Positions 52,486-61,223 of a stretch of 64,000 bases of DNA are shown piece by piece. The DNA comes from an uncultured Lachnoclostridium sp. (GTDB lineage Bacteria; Bacillota; Clostridia; Lachnospirales; Lachnospiraceae): assembly GCA_944376715.1 (NCBI GenBank), contig CALWDO010000005.1, positions 1 through 64,000 on the forward strand, written 5' to 3'. A program made the translations under genes and the position numbers. Position 1 is the first letter of the stretch, and each line of letters starts with the position of its first letter. The notes below the pieces were generated by a model that was not told the origin of the DNA, ran no database searches, and was given only the letters and a program-made list of their open reading frames with translations.

Positions 52486-53481
52486 ATGAAAATAAAAAAT
52501 GAAGAAAAAGGAACGGGAAAAAAGAAACATAAAAGAAAGAAATGGCATCCGTTTGTTAAGGGATTTCTGGGGTGTATGCTTGTGCTTATACTGCTGTTAG
52601 GCGTAGGAGTTTTTCTGGCGGGCGGCATGTTGTATGGAAAGTTGGATTATCAGGAAGTAGATTCCCTGTCCGACGAACCTTTTAAAGAAGAGGGAGTTAA
52701 AAATATTCTCCTGATTGGCAATGACTCCAGGACAGATGATGAGAGCGGCCGTTCTGACGCGATGATTCTGGTTTCTATCAGCAGTAAGACCAATTCGATT
52801 CATCTGACTTCGTTTTTAAGAGACATGTATGTGGATATTCCGGGGCATGACGGAAACCGTTTAAACGCCGCGTACGCTTACGGCGGTCCGGAACTTTTAA
52901 TGGAAACTCTGGAGGAGAACTTTGATATCCAGGTAAATCGTTATATGCTCGTGAATTTCCAGGCGTTCGCCAATCTGATAGATGCTGTCGGCGGTATAGA
53001 CCTGGATGTGACGAATGAAGAAGTCCAGTATATTAATGGATATCTGGTAGAGTATAACCAGCTGGAAGGAAGGCCGGAAGGAACGGATTATCTGGATACT
53101 TCACTCAGCGGGAATATTCACCTGAACGGACCTCAGGCGTTGGCATACTGCCGCAACCGATATATTGGCACGGATTTCGCAAGAACGGAAAGACAGCGGA
53201 AAGTCATAGCGGCTGCAGTTAAAAAAGCTCCGCTGGCGCTGGCAACCAATGGAAGCGAACTGATTGACGGCGTAATGTCAAATATTACCACCAATCTGAC
53301 AAGCTCGGAATTCAGCGGTCTGCTGCTGCAGGCTCCGGCAATGATGACCTATGAGATGGTACAGGGAAGCATTCCGCTGGAAGGGACTTATTCCAATGCG
53401 ACGATAAGAGGAATGGCGGTCCTGGAAGTTGATTTTGAGGCAAACAAAGAATACATACAGACAGAAATTTACGGAAAGTAA
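52486..53481 (+). CDS. LytR-CpsA-Psr (LCP) family cell-wall ligase
   Basis: 331 aa. A basic N-terminus and one TM (about residues 24-48), then the extracellular LCP domain: LLIGNDSRTDDESGRSDAMI, SFLRDMYVDIPG and ALAYCRNRYIGTDFARTERQ, with the conserved Asp/Arg residues that bind the polyprenyl pyrophosphate. It attaches teichoic acids or capsular glycans to peptidoglycan. Own promoter and own terminator. Confidence 0.94.
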   Translation: MKIKNEEKGTGKKKHKRKKWHPFVKGFLGCMLVLILLLGVGVFLAGGMLYGKLDYQEVDSLSDEPFKEEGVKNILLIGNDSRTDDESGRSDAMILVSISSKTNSIHLTSFLRDMYVDIPGHDGNRLNAAYAYGGPELLMETLEENFDIQVNRYMLVNFQAFANLIDAVGGIDLDVTNEEVQYINGYLVEYNQLEGRPEGTDYLDTSLSGNIHLNGPQALAYCRNRYIGTDFARTERQRKVIAAAVKKAPLALATNGSELIDGVMSNITTNLTSSEFSGLLLQAPAMMTYEMVQGSIPLEGTYSNATIRGMAVLEVDFEANKEYIQTEIYGK

Positions 53482-53498
53482 TTTTTGTTGTGGGGTTG

Positions 53499-53533
53499 AA
53501 AGACCGGTGCGGATGTTCCGTGCCGGTCTTTTG
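53499..53533 (+). terminator. Intrinsic terminator after the LCP gene
   Basis: AAGACCGG (53500-53507) pairs with CCGGTCTT (53523-53530), stem continued by CGGA with TCCG, then TTTTG. Confidence 0.85.
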
Positions 53534-53559
53534 CGAAAATCCGAGGCATAAAAAGTGGG

Positions 53560-53588
53560 TTGTACATTCATTTAATTATGAGTATAAT
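53560..53588 (+). promoter_or_regulatory. Sigma-A-type promoter of the thrE-lrg operon
   Basis: TTGTAC (53560-53565), 17 bases, TATAAT (53583-53588), 31 bases before the first gene. Confidence 0.75.
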
Positions 53589-53619
53589 GGTACCGTTTGA
53601 GAAAGGATCAGAATAAAGA

Positions 53620-54402
53620 ATGGAAAAAGAAGATAAAAGCGAAGCTTTAAATGTGGCCTTTCTTGCGGGAGATATTCTGTTGGCAAGCGGAGCCGAGATT
53701 TTCCGTGTGGAGGATACGATTTTCCGTATTGCCCAGGCATACGGAGTGGAATCCAGCGACGCGTTTGTGCTGAGCAGCGGTATATTTTTGACGGCAGGAA
53801 ATGAACGGGAGGCAGATTTTGCCAGGGTTCTTCATATTCCGCTCAGCGCAGCGCGTTTGGACAAAGTGACGGAGGTAAATCAGCTTTCCAGAGAGATTGT
53901 CCAGGGAAAGCATACGCCGGCTCAGGCGCGGGAGCGCCTTTTAGAGATTCAGAAAATGCCGGCGAAACCTAAAATACATCAGGTATTGGCTTCCGGCGTG
54001 GGAAGCGCCTGTTTTTGTTTCCTGTTCGGCGGGGACTGGCTGGACAGTCTGGCGGCGTTTATGTCAGGACTTCTTTTATATCTGTATTTATTATATTGGG
54101 TAAGAGGACGCCTTTCTAAAATTGCTTCCAATATTTCCGGAGGGGCGCTGGTCACATTTTGTTGTATTCTGTTGTATCGATGCGGAATCGGGCATCAGCT
54201 GGGGCAGATGGTTATCGGGTCTATTATCCCGCTGGTTCCGGGAGTGGCTTTTACTACGGCGATCCGTGACATCGCGGATGAAGATTATATCGCCGGATCT
54301 GTCCGTATGCTGGACGCCCTGCTTGTAACCTTCTGTATAGCTATGGGAGTGGGATTGGTTATGACGCTCTATCATTATCTGACGGGAGGAACGATGCTGT
54401 GA
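53620..54402 (+). CDS. Threonine/serine exporter ThrE, large part
   Basis: 260 aa of the ThrE (PF06738-type) family. The N-terminal soluble part has LASGAEIFRVEDTIFRIA; the C-terminal half has about four to five TMs with SIIPLVPGVAFTTAIRDI. It works with the small ThrE_2-type subunit encoded next (4-base overlap) to export threonine or serine, or other small molecules. Confidence 0.9.
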   Translation: MEKEDKSEALNVAFLAGDILLASGAEIFRVEDTIFRIAQAYGVESSDAFVLSSGIFLTAGNEREADFARVLHIPLSAARLDKVTEVNQLSREIVQGKHTPAQARERLLEIQKMPAKPKIHQVLASGVGSACFCFLFGGDWLDSLAAFMSGLLLYLYLLYWVRGRLSKIASNISGGALVTFCCILLYRCGIGHQLGQMVIGSIIPLVPGVAFTTAIRDIADEDYIAGSVRMLDALLVTFCIAMGVGLVMTLYHYLTGGTML

Positions 54403-54854
54403 ATGGAAGAATCATATGGGAATTTCTGGCGGCATTTGCGGGAACGGCGGCGTTTGCTTTGCTGTTTCAGGTGCCGAAGAGGTATTATAAATACTGCGGC
54501 CTGATCGGAGGGTGCGGATGGATCTGTTATCAATTTCTATTAACAGGTTGTTCGGAACCTCTGGCGGCTTTTTTTGCCAATGTGGTGGTAGTGTTTTTGT
54601 CACGCTTTCTGGCTGTGAGGGAAAAATGTCCGGTTACAGTTTTCCTGATTTCAGGAATCTTCCCGCTGGTGCCCGGGGCAGGGATTTACTGGACGGCTTA
54701 TTATATTGTGGTCAATGAGTTGGGGCTGGCAGGTCAGCGGGGCTTTCAGACATTGAAAATCGCGGTGGCGATCGTACTTAGTATCTTATTGGTTTTTGAA
54801 CTTCCGCAGGGGATATTCCGTATAGGCATTCGAAAGGAGAAAGAAATAATATGA
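54399..54854 (+). CDS. Threonine/serine exporter, small ThrE_2-type subunit
   Basis: 151 aa, about four to five TMs, with ISGIFPLVPGAGIYWTAYYI, the family block mirrored in the large subunit. It starts inside the ThrE stop (ATGA) and overlaps lrgA by 4 bases. In Corynebacterium these two are one protein; here they are split. Confidence 0.9.
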   Translation: MNGRIIWEFLAAFAGTAAFALLFQVPKRYYKYCGLIGGCGWICYQFLLTGCSEPLAAFFANVVVVFLSRFLAVREKCPVTVFLISGIFPLVPGAGIYWTAYYIVVNELGLAGQRGFQTLKIAVAIVLSILLVFELPQGIFRIGIRKEKEII

Positions 54855-55210
54855 AATACGTCAGACAGTTTTTGATCATACTTTTAGTGACGTTTCTTGG
54901 TGAAGTTTGTAAATATTTGATTCCGCTGCCGGTTCCGGCGTCGATCTATGGCCTTCTTTTATTGCTGGGAGCGCTGCTGGCCGGAGTGATAAAGCTGGAT
55001 CAGGTAAAAGAAGTATCTGGTTTCTTGATTGAGATTATGCCGTTGATGTTCATACCTGCGGCAGTCGGCCTCCTGGAATCCTGGGGAGCCTTGAGCGGTA
55101 TTTTCGCGGAAGTGGCTGTGATCACGGCAGTATCTACGGTCCTGGTTATGGGGATCAGCGGTATCGTGACCCAGTGGATAATCCGGAGCGAAAGGAGTAA
55201 AAAGAAATGA
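54851..55210 (+). CDS. lrgA: CidA/LrgA family holin-like protein
   Basis: 119 aa, four TMs. LGEVCKYLIPLPVPASIYGL and PLMFIPAAVGLL are typical of LrgA/CidA, which with LrgB has been linked to murein hydrolase control and to pyruvate or other small-molecule transport. Coupled by ATGA to the ThrE_2 gene before and to lrgB after. Confidence 0.92.
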   Translation: MKYVRQFLIILLVTFLGEVCKYLIPLPVPASIYGLLLLLGALLAGVIKLDQVKEVSGFLIEIMPLMFIPAAVGLLESWGALSGIFAEVAVITAVSTVLVMGISGIVTQWIIRSERSKKK

Positions 55211-55899
55211 AAGAGATGCTGTGCAGTTCGGTTTTCTTTGGCGTGATGGTCAGCGTCCTGACTTATGAATTGGGAAATTTATTGAAGAGAAAATTTCACC
55301 TGGCGATTTTTAACCCTCTTCTGGTGTCTGTGGCTGCTGTGATCGGAATTTTGTTGGTTTTTCAGGTGGATTATGACTCTTATTACAATGGGGCCCAGTA
55401 TTTAAGCTATCTGCTGACGCCTGCGACTGTTTGCCTGGCAGTGCCTTTATACGAGCAGATTACACTTTTGAAAAAACATTTGAAAGCTATTCTTGGAGGT
55501 ATCCTGGCCGGCGTACTGACCAGCCTGCTGAGCATCCTGGCTATGTCCATAGTTTTCGGACTTTCCCATGAAGAATATGTTACTTTGCTGCCTAAGTCTA
55601 TCACGACGGCGATCGGCATGGGCGTTTCCGAGGAACTGGGCGGTATCGTCACCATTACGGTGGCTGTCATTGTAATTACAGGGGTATTTGGGAATATTAT
55701 CGGGGAAGCCGTTTTCCGGCTTTTCCGGATAGAGGAACCGGTGGCGAAAGGAATTGCCATTGGCTCGGCAGCACACGCTATAGGTACTGCAAAGGCTATG
55801 GAACTGGGTGAGGTAGAAGGCGCCATGAGCAGCCTGTCTATTGCGGTGGCAGGACTTCTTACCGTAATCGGAGCCTCACTGTTTGCAGGTTTCTATTGA
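55207..55899 (+). CDS. lrgB: LrgB/CidB family membrane protein
   Basis: 230 aa, about seven TMs. PATVCLAVPLYEQITLLKK, LPKSITTAIGMGVSEELGG and GSAAHAIGTAKAMELGE are LrgB blocks. Partner of LrgA. Last gene of the four-gene overlapping operon. Confidence 0.94.
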   Translation: MKEMLCSSVFFGVMVSVLTYELGNLLKRKFHLAIFNPLLVSVAAVIGILLVFQVDYDSYYNGAQYLSYLLTPATVCLAVPLYEQITLLKKHLKAILGGILAGVLTSLLSILAMSIVFGLSHEEYVTLLPKSITTAIGMGVSEELGGIVTITVAVIVITGVFGNIIGEAVFRLFRIEEPVAKGIAIGSAAHAIGTAKAMELGEVEGAMSSLSIAVAGLLTVIGASLFAGFY

Positions 55900-55983
55900 A
55901 AACCTAACGCAAACTCCATATACTGAAAGGGGAAGAGTTGTCCCGGCTTATGAACTGTTAATATGTGCTAAAAGGGGAAGTAT

Positions 55984-56844
55984 ATGAAGTTTACATGGAA
56001 AGAAGACGGAAGGCGTATTATTCTCATTATTGTGGCGGCAGCGATTTCGGCTGTGAATATTAAATCTTTTGTACGGACCGGCGGCCTGTATCCGGGCGGA
56101 GTAACCGGGCTGACCTTGCTGATCCAGCGGGCATGCGAGATGTTTTTCGGGTGGGAGATTCCATATACTCTTGTGACATGTCTGTTAAATTTCGGACCGC
56201 TTTATATCGGCTACCGTTATCTGGGTAAAAAGTTTACGCTGTATTCCTGTCTGTCGATTCTGGTTACCAGTATCCTGACGGATATTTTGCCTTCTGTGCC
56301 GATCACTTCGGATATTCTGCTGATCTGTATTTTTGGAGGAATTATTAATGGAACGGTGATAAGTATCTGCCTGCACCAGAATGCGACCACAGGCGGGACT
56401 GACCTGATCTCCATCTATCTGTCCCAGAAGAAGGGAATGGATACCTGGAATCTGATCCTGGGATTGAATATGGTGATTCTCCTGGCGGCCGGCCTGCTGT
56501 TTGGATGGGACAAGGCACTTTATTCTATTATTTTCCAGTTTGCCTCCACGCAGGTACTGCATATGCTGTATAAGAGATATCAGCAGAATACGTTGTTCAT
56601 TGTGACAGACCATCCCAAAGAAGTATACCTCCAGATCTACAGCCTGACCAATCATGGGGCGACGATCATACAGGGAGAAGGGTCTTACGTACATATGCAG
56701 CATAAGATTCTGTATTCTGTAGTATCGAGTGAAGAATTGAAGCAGGTGCTGAAAGCGGTGAAAAAGGTTGACCCGAACTCTTTTGTCAATGTGATCCGTA
56801 CAGAACGTGTTGAGGGTCGTTTTTATCAGAGACCCAATGAATAA
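55984..56844 (+). CDS. YitT family membrane protein
   Basis: 286 aa. Five to six TMs (YitT/DUF161) with GGLYPGGVTGLTLLIQ and TGGTDLISIYLSQKKG, then a C-terminal cytoplasmic DUF2179 domain (HGATIIQGEGSYVH, VDPNSFVNVIRTERVEGRF). Function unsettled. It ends 26 codons short of the next promoter-bearing gap and stands alone. Confidence 0.93.
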   Translation: MKFTWKEDGRRIILIIVAAAISAVNIKSFVRTGGLYPGGVTGLTLLIQRACEMFFGWEIPYTLVTCLLNFGPLYIGYRYLGKKFTLYSCLSILVTSILTDILPSVPITSDILLICIFGGIINGTVISICLHQNATTGGTDLISIYLSQKKGMDTWNLILGLNMVILLAAGLLFGWDKALYSIIFQFASTQVLHMLYKRYQQNTLFIVTDHPKEVYLQIYSLTNHGATIIQGEGSYVHMQHKILYSVVSSEELKQVLKAVKKVDPNSFVNVIRTERVEGRFYQRPNE

Positions 56845-56847
56845 ATA

Positions 56848-56876
56848 TTGGAAAAAGCAGGCGGACATGTTATAAT
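56848..56876 (+). promoter_or_regulatory. Sigma-A-type promoter of the GT2-DUF6020 pair
   Basis: TTGGAA (56848-56853), 17 bases, TATAAT (56871-56876). A second TATAAT follows at 56884-56889. Both precede the TTG start at 56909. Confidence 0.75.
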
Positions 56877-56908
56877 GAACCGACTATAATTTTTGAGGGA
56901 GAACAAAC

Positions 56909-57871
56909 TTGGATAAGATAGCAGTATTGATCCCATGTTATAATGAGGAAAAGACGGTGGCGAAGGTAGTCCGGGATTTCAGGACCGTACTTCCCGAAGC
57001 GGTCGTCTATGTGTATGATAATAATTCGTCGGACCGGACGGCGGAGCTGGCCAGGGAAGCGGGAGCCGTTGTCCGTCATGAATATCAGCAGGGAAAGGGA
57101 AATGTGATCCGAAGGATGTTCCGTGAGGTGGATGCGGAAGTGTATCTGATGACGGATGGAGACGATACTTATCCTGCAGAGTTTGCTAGAGAGATGGCGG
57201 ACAAGGTTCTGTACCATCAAGCGGATATGGTGGTGGGAGACCGGCTTTCTTCTACTTATTTTACAGAGAATAAGCGGCCGTTTCACAATTTTGGAAATAC
57301 GCTGGTGCGCAGTACGATTAACCGCCTGTTCCATACAGAGATCAAAGACATCATGACCGGTTATAGGGCATTCAGCTACCAGTTTGTGAAGACGTTCCCG
57401 GTTCTCTCCAAAGGTTTCGAGATTGAGACGGAGATGACGATCCATGCGGCGGATAAAAACATGCAGGTGGAGAATGTTGTGATCGAGTACCGCGACCGTC
57501 CGGAGGGAAGTGAGTCCAAACTGAATACCTACTCTGACGGGGCGAAGGTGCTGATGAGTATCGCGAAGCTGTACCGTAATTATAAGCCGATGAATTTCTT
57601 TGGACTGCTGGCACTGGTTTTGGCGGTCATAAGTATTGTATTTTTCATTCCTGTACTGGTGGAATATCTGGAGACAGGACTTGTACCTAAGTTCCCGACT
57701 CTGATTGTCTGCGGCTTCGCGCTTATTGCGGCGCTTCAGTCCGTGTTTGCGGGGCTGATCCTGTCCGCGGGCGCTCAGAGGAACCGTCAGGACTTTGAGA
57801 TGAATCTGATCCGGACAAGGATGCAGTATGAGGAGCTTTTAAAAAATGAAGGACAGGATTCTGACGATTGA
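56909..57871 (+). CDS. GT2 glycosyltransferase, dolichol-phosphate mannose synthase-like
   Basis: 320 aa from a TTG start with an SD (gaggga). VLIPCYNEEKTVAKVVRDF, YVYDNNSSDRTAELA, MTDGDDTYPAEFA and DIMTGYRAFS place it among DPM1/GtrB-like enzymes that load a sugar onto a polyprenyl phosphate. Two C-terminal TMs (about residues 228-250 and 262-285). It overlaps the DUF6020-type gene by 26 bases, so the lipid-linked sugar may feed that protein. Confidence 0.92.
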   Translation: MDKIAVLIPCYNEEKTVAKVVRDFRTVLPEAVVYVYDNNSSDRTAELAREAGAVVRHEYQQGKGNVIRRMFREVDAEVYLMTDGDDTYPAEFAREMADKVLYHQADMVVGDRLSSTYFTENKRPFHNFGNTLVRSTINRLFHTEIKDIMTGYRAFSYQFVKTFPVLSKGFEIETEMTIHAADKNMQVENVVIEYRDRPEGSESKLNTYSDGAKVLMSIAKLYRNYKPMNFFGLLALVLAVISIVFFIPVLVEYLETGLVPKFPTLIVCGFALIAALQSVFAGLILSAGAQRNRQDFEMNLIRTRMQYEELLKNEGQDSDD

Positions 57872-59501
57872 TAAAAGAAAATGGATCCGGCTGGGGATCT
57901 TTTCACTGGGAGGCGGCATATTATTTGCCGCCTTTGACCGTTGCGGGTATATGCTGAAAAATTACGGGAGTATCTGGACCATATCAGAGAATCCGTGGCA
58001 CCGGACCATATGGATGAGGATTCTCTGCCGGCTTCCCGCGTATACGCTGGCGGTGCTTTTGCTTTTGCTGGCGGTTCAATGGCTGCGGACAAAAGAAGAG
58101 ACTGGCGGACGGACCGCACTGGCATGGCAGAGGCTGACCAGGCATAGATACTGGTTTTTTCTGATGTGGGGAGTCTATTTTATCAGCTTCCTACCGGCTT
58201 TCCTGGGAGGATATCCGGGATTATTCGCGGCGGATGCGCCGAATCAGATAGGATGGACGTTCTCAGGATGGCTGACAGCCCATCATCCGCTGCTGCATAC
58301 AGGAATCTTATGTGGAATCTTCTCTGTGGTGCGGGCCCTGGGCGGAAGCGACAATCTGGCGGCGGCTGTCTACACAATCCTGCAGATGCTGGCAATGTCG
58401 GGAATTTTTGCCTGGATCAGCCGGTTTCTGAATCGGGAACAGGCTCCGGCCTGGCTGCAGACCGGCACGGTTCTGTTCCTGTGCTTTTTTCCGGTCCACG
58501 GAATGATGGCGATCTATACGACGAAGGATACATTATTTGCGGGCATCTTTGTATTAAGCGTTATGCAGGTGTGGCAGATGTGCGTTCGCCCGGAAGAATA
58601 TTTCAGCGGATGGCGTCACCTGCTGTGCGGAGGGATCTGCTTTACTCTGCTTTTGCTGTTCAGAAATAACGGGTTCCATACGATTGTCTTGTGCGCTCCG
58701 TTTTTGCTGTTTTTTTTGAGAAGATACTGGAAAAAGCTGCTGCTTCTGCTGGCGGGAATCTTTCTGATCTATCAGGCATATAATGGTCCGTTTCTGAAAA
58801 TGATCGGCGCGGAAGAGGGGAATCCGCGAGAGGCTCTGAGCGTAATCATGCAGACGTTGGGACGTACCTATGCGGCAGGGGGAGATATCCGTCCGGAAGA
58901 GATGGATGTGATCCGGCCGGTGCTGGACGAGGAAACTCTGGCTTTATATACGCCGGATCTGTCTGATTCCATCAAGAATTATTTTCATACAGAGGCGTTT
59001 CAGGAAGAATCCGGAGAATTTTTAAAGACCTGGCTGCAGATCGGTTTGAGAAACAAGAAAATATATATAGACGCTTTTCTGAATACCACATATGCGTTCT
59101 GGTATCCGGGGGCAGAAAATGAATATCTGGAATTTGTCTGTTTCGATATTGAAGAAGACAATCCCAATTATCCGCATGTTCACATGGAGCCGGTCAGTGA
59201 TTTGTTCAACCGTTATTATACGGCCATAGGAACGGAGGCGGTGTTCAGACAGATTCCGGTACTGAAGGAAGTACTGTCTATGGGAGGATATTTCTGGCTG
59301 ATGGTTTTTGCCGTTCTTTATGTAATTTACAGAAAAGAGTATGTTAAACTTTTATGGATGCTCCCGTTCTGGACTTATATGGGGACGAATCTTCTGGGAC
59401 CCGCGGCGCTTCTCAGATACGCGTATCCTGTTATGCTGGCGGCTCCGCTGCTGCTCTTCTGGATGATGAGAAAAGCAGCAGGGAACGCCGGAAACAATTA
59501 G
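57846..59501 (+). CDS. DUF6020-type membrane protein (second paralogue)
   Basis: 551 aa, about 12 TMs. GYPGLFAADAPNQIGWTFSG and HHPLLHTGILCG, then soluble REALSVIMQTLGRTYAAGGD and TTYAFWYPGAENEYLEF, match the protein at 26429 block for block. The pairing with a polyprenyl-phosphate glycosyltransferase suggests a GT-C-type transferase using the lipid-linked sugar; this is inference. Confidence 0.82.
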   Translation: MKDRILTIDKRKWIRLGIFSLGGGILFAAFDRCGYMLKNYGSIWTISENPWHRTIWMRILCRLPAYTLAVLLLLLAVQWLRTKEETGGRTALAWQRLTRHRYWFFLMWGVYFISFLPAFLGGYPGLFAADAPNQIGWTFSGWLTAHHPLLHTGILCGIFSVVRALGGSDNLAAAVYTILQMLAMSGIFAWISRFLNREQAPAWLQTGTVLFLCFFPVHGMMAIYTTKDTLFAGIFVLSVMQVWQMCVRPEEYFSGWRHLLCGGICFTLLLLFRNNGFHTIVLCAPFLLFFLRRYWKKLLLLLAGIFLIYQAYNGPFLKMIGAEEGNPREALSVIMQTLGRTYAAGGDIRPEEMDVIRPVLDEETLALYTPDLSDSIKNYFHTEAFQEESGEFLKTWLQIGLRNKKIYIDAFLNTTYAFWYPGAENEYLEFVCFDIEEDNPNYPHVHMEPVSDLFNRYYTAIGTEAVFRQIPVLKEVLSMGGYFWLMVFAVLYVIYRKEYVKLLWMLPFWTYMGTNLLGPAALLRYAYPVMLAAPLLLFWMMRKAAGNAGNN

Positions 59502-59698
59502 TTGTTACATCCGCAGTCCTCATACGGGGGACGAGGAGGACGCGGCGGCGGAGGCGGGACAGGGCGTGTATTCTGTTCGCATCCGCATCCGGATCTGCCG
59601 GTGGATGTATCACAGCAAGTATTTCCGCGAGAATTTCCACAGCCATGATTCTGGCCGCAGCAGCATAAGAGCAGTAAAATCCAGATACAACTGTTCAT
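59498..59698 (-). CDS. Cys- and Pro-rich small protein
   Basis: 66 aa with 11 Cys. A short hydrophobic start (NSCIWILLLLCCCG), Gly/Cys-rich middle (GCGNSRGNTCCDT, GRSGCGCEQ), a polyproline run (VPPPPPRPPRPPYED) and a CGCNN end. A strong AAAGGAG SD precedes the ATG, which separates it from chance frames. Cys-rich small proteins of this look occur in spore coats. On its strand CATAGTCTA upstream fits a sigma-K -10, but no -35 was found. It overlaps the 3' end of the upstream gene by 4 bases. Confidence 0.75.
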   Translation of the reverse strand: MNSCIWILLLLCCCGQNHGCGNSRGNTCCDTSTGRSGCGCEQNTRPVPPPPPRPPRPPYEDCGCNN

Positions 59699-59743
59699 AG
59701 TTTCAACTCCTTTCTGTTATAGACTATGCAGGAGAGTCTTTTC

Positions 59744-59772
59744 TTGACAAAGGAGAAACCAGTTGTTATATT
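59744..59772 (+). promoter_or_regulatory. Sigma-A-type promoter of glnA
   Basis: TTGACA (59744-59749), 17 bases, TATATT (59767-59772). The expected start is at about 59779. Confidence 0.82.
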
Positions 59773-59784
59773 GAATGCAGAAAC

Positions 59785-59820
59785 AAGGGCGTTTTTCGGG
59801 AGAAAATGACGCCCTTTTTC
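59785..59820 (+). terminator. Terminator-like hairpin at the very start of the glnA leader
   Basis: AAGGGCGT (59785-59792) pairs with ACGCCCTT (59809-59816), followed by TTTTT. It begins only a few bases after the expected glnA transcription start, so it is either an attenuator or the terminator of an incoming transcript. Confidence 0.75.
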
Positions 59821-59849
59821 CATATTGAGCATGTGAAAAGGAGAGCGTG

Positions 59850-61181
59850 ATGAGCAAATATACGAAAAAAGATATTCTGGAATTGGTAGAAGAAGAGGAC
59901 GTGGAATTTATCCGTCTGCAGTTTACAGATTTGTTTGGCGGTATGAAAAACCTGGCAATCACGGCGAATCATCTCAGGAAAGCGCTGGACAACCGGGTGA
60001 CTTTTGACGGCTCTTCCATCAATGGATTTGTGGATGTGGAAGAAAGCGATCTGTATCTTTATCCTGATTATAATACGTTGGCCATGTTTCCGTGGAGGCC
60101 CCAGCAGGGGCGGGTGGCGCGTCTGATCTGCGATGTGTACCGTCCTGACGGCTCCTGCTATGAAGGAGATCCGCGCTATATTTTGAAGAAGATTGTCTCT
60201 GAGGCAGAGGGAATGGGATATACATTCCAGGTGGGTCCGGAATGTGAATTTTTCCTTTATCACCTGGATGACGACGGACTGCCTACCAATATTACCCACG
60301 AGCAGGCCGGCTATTTTGACATGAGCCCATTGGATTTTGGAGAAAATGCCCGGAGGGATATTGTGCTGTCTCTGGAGGAGATGGGATTTGAGGTGGAGGC
60401 GTCCCACCATGAAAACGCGCCGGCTCAGCATGAAATAGATTTCAGATACGATGACGCGCTGACCACCGCTGACAATATCATGACATTTAAACTGGCGGTT
60501 AAGACAATCGCCAAGCGTCACGGACTCCATGCCACGTTCATGCCCAAACCCAGAAACGGGGAGGACGGCTCCGGCATGCACATTAACATGTCTCTGGATA
60601 AAAACGGGAAAAATGCGTTTTATGACGCAAATGATCCGCTGCGGTTGAGCCGCGAAGCATATTGGTTTCTTGGCGGCCTGTTAAAACATATCAAAGGGAT
60701 GACTTTGATCCTGAATCCGATCGTAAATTCCTACAAGCGTCTGGTGCCCGGATATGAGGCCCCGGCGTATATTGCCTGGTCTGCGAAAAACAGGACTCCG
60801 TTGGTACGGATTCCCGCTACAAAAGGCGAAGAGGTGAGAATAGAGCTGCGTTCTCCGGATCCGGCATGTAATCCTTATTTGGCGCTGGCAGTCTGTCTGG
60901 CGGCGGGCTTGGATGGAATCCGCAATAAAATCGAACCGCCGAAACGGCAGGATATGAATATGCATCAGCTAAGCATGGAGGAGCTGAAAGATATGGGTAT
61001 CGAATGCCTTCCCCGGAACCTTGCGGACGCGGTGCATGAATTTGAAAATGACCCTCTGATGAAGGAGGTATTGGGCGAAGAAGTCTGCAGAAAATATGTG
61101 GAGGCAAAACTCCAGGAATGGGAGGACTATAACGCTCAGATATCTGAATGGGAACTGGAAAACTATCTGCTGAGATACTGA
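59850..61181 (+). CDS. glnA: Glutamine synthetase type I
   Basis: 443-aa glutamine synthetase: glutamate, ammonia and ATP to glutamine. FTDLFGGMKNLAI, FDGSSINGF, GPECEFFLY, ENAPAQHEIDF, HATFMPKP and SGMHINMSL are all present. The short (alpha) form as in Bacillus, without the adenylylation extension. ATG 59850 follows an AAAGGAG SD by seven bases. An ANTAR regulator gene follows 42 bases downstream. Confidence 0.97.
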   Translation: MSKYTKKDILELVEEEDVEFIRLQFTDLFGGMKNLAITANHLRKALDNRVTFDGSSINGFVDVEESDLYLYPDYNTLAMFPWRPQQGRVARLICDVYRPDGSCYEGDPRYILKKIVSEAEGMGYTFQVGPECEFFLYHLDDDGLPTNITHEQAGYFDMSPLDFGENARRDIVLSLEEMGFEVEASHHENAPAQHEIDFRYDDALTTADNIMTFKLAVKTIAKRHGLHATFMPKPRNGEDGSGMHINMSLDKNGKNAFYDANDPLRLSREAYWFLGGLLKHIKGMTLILNPIVNSYKRLVPGYEAPAYIAWSAKNRTPLVRIPATKGEEVRIELRSPDPACNPYLALAVCLAAGLDGIRNKIEPPKRQDMNMHQLSMEELKDMGIECLPRNLADAVHEFENDPLMKEVLGEEVCRKYVEAKLQEWEDYNAQISEWELENYLLRY

Positions 61182-61223
61182 CATTCTCCTGACAGCCGCA
61201 GTATGACATAGGGAGAAATATAT

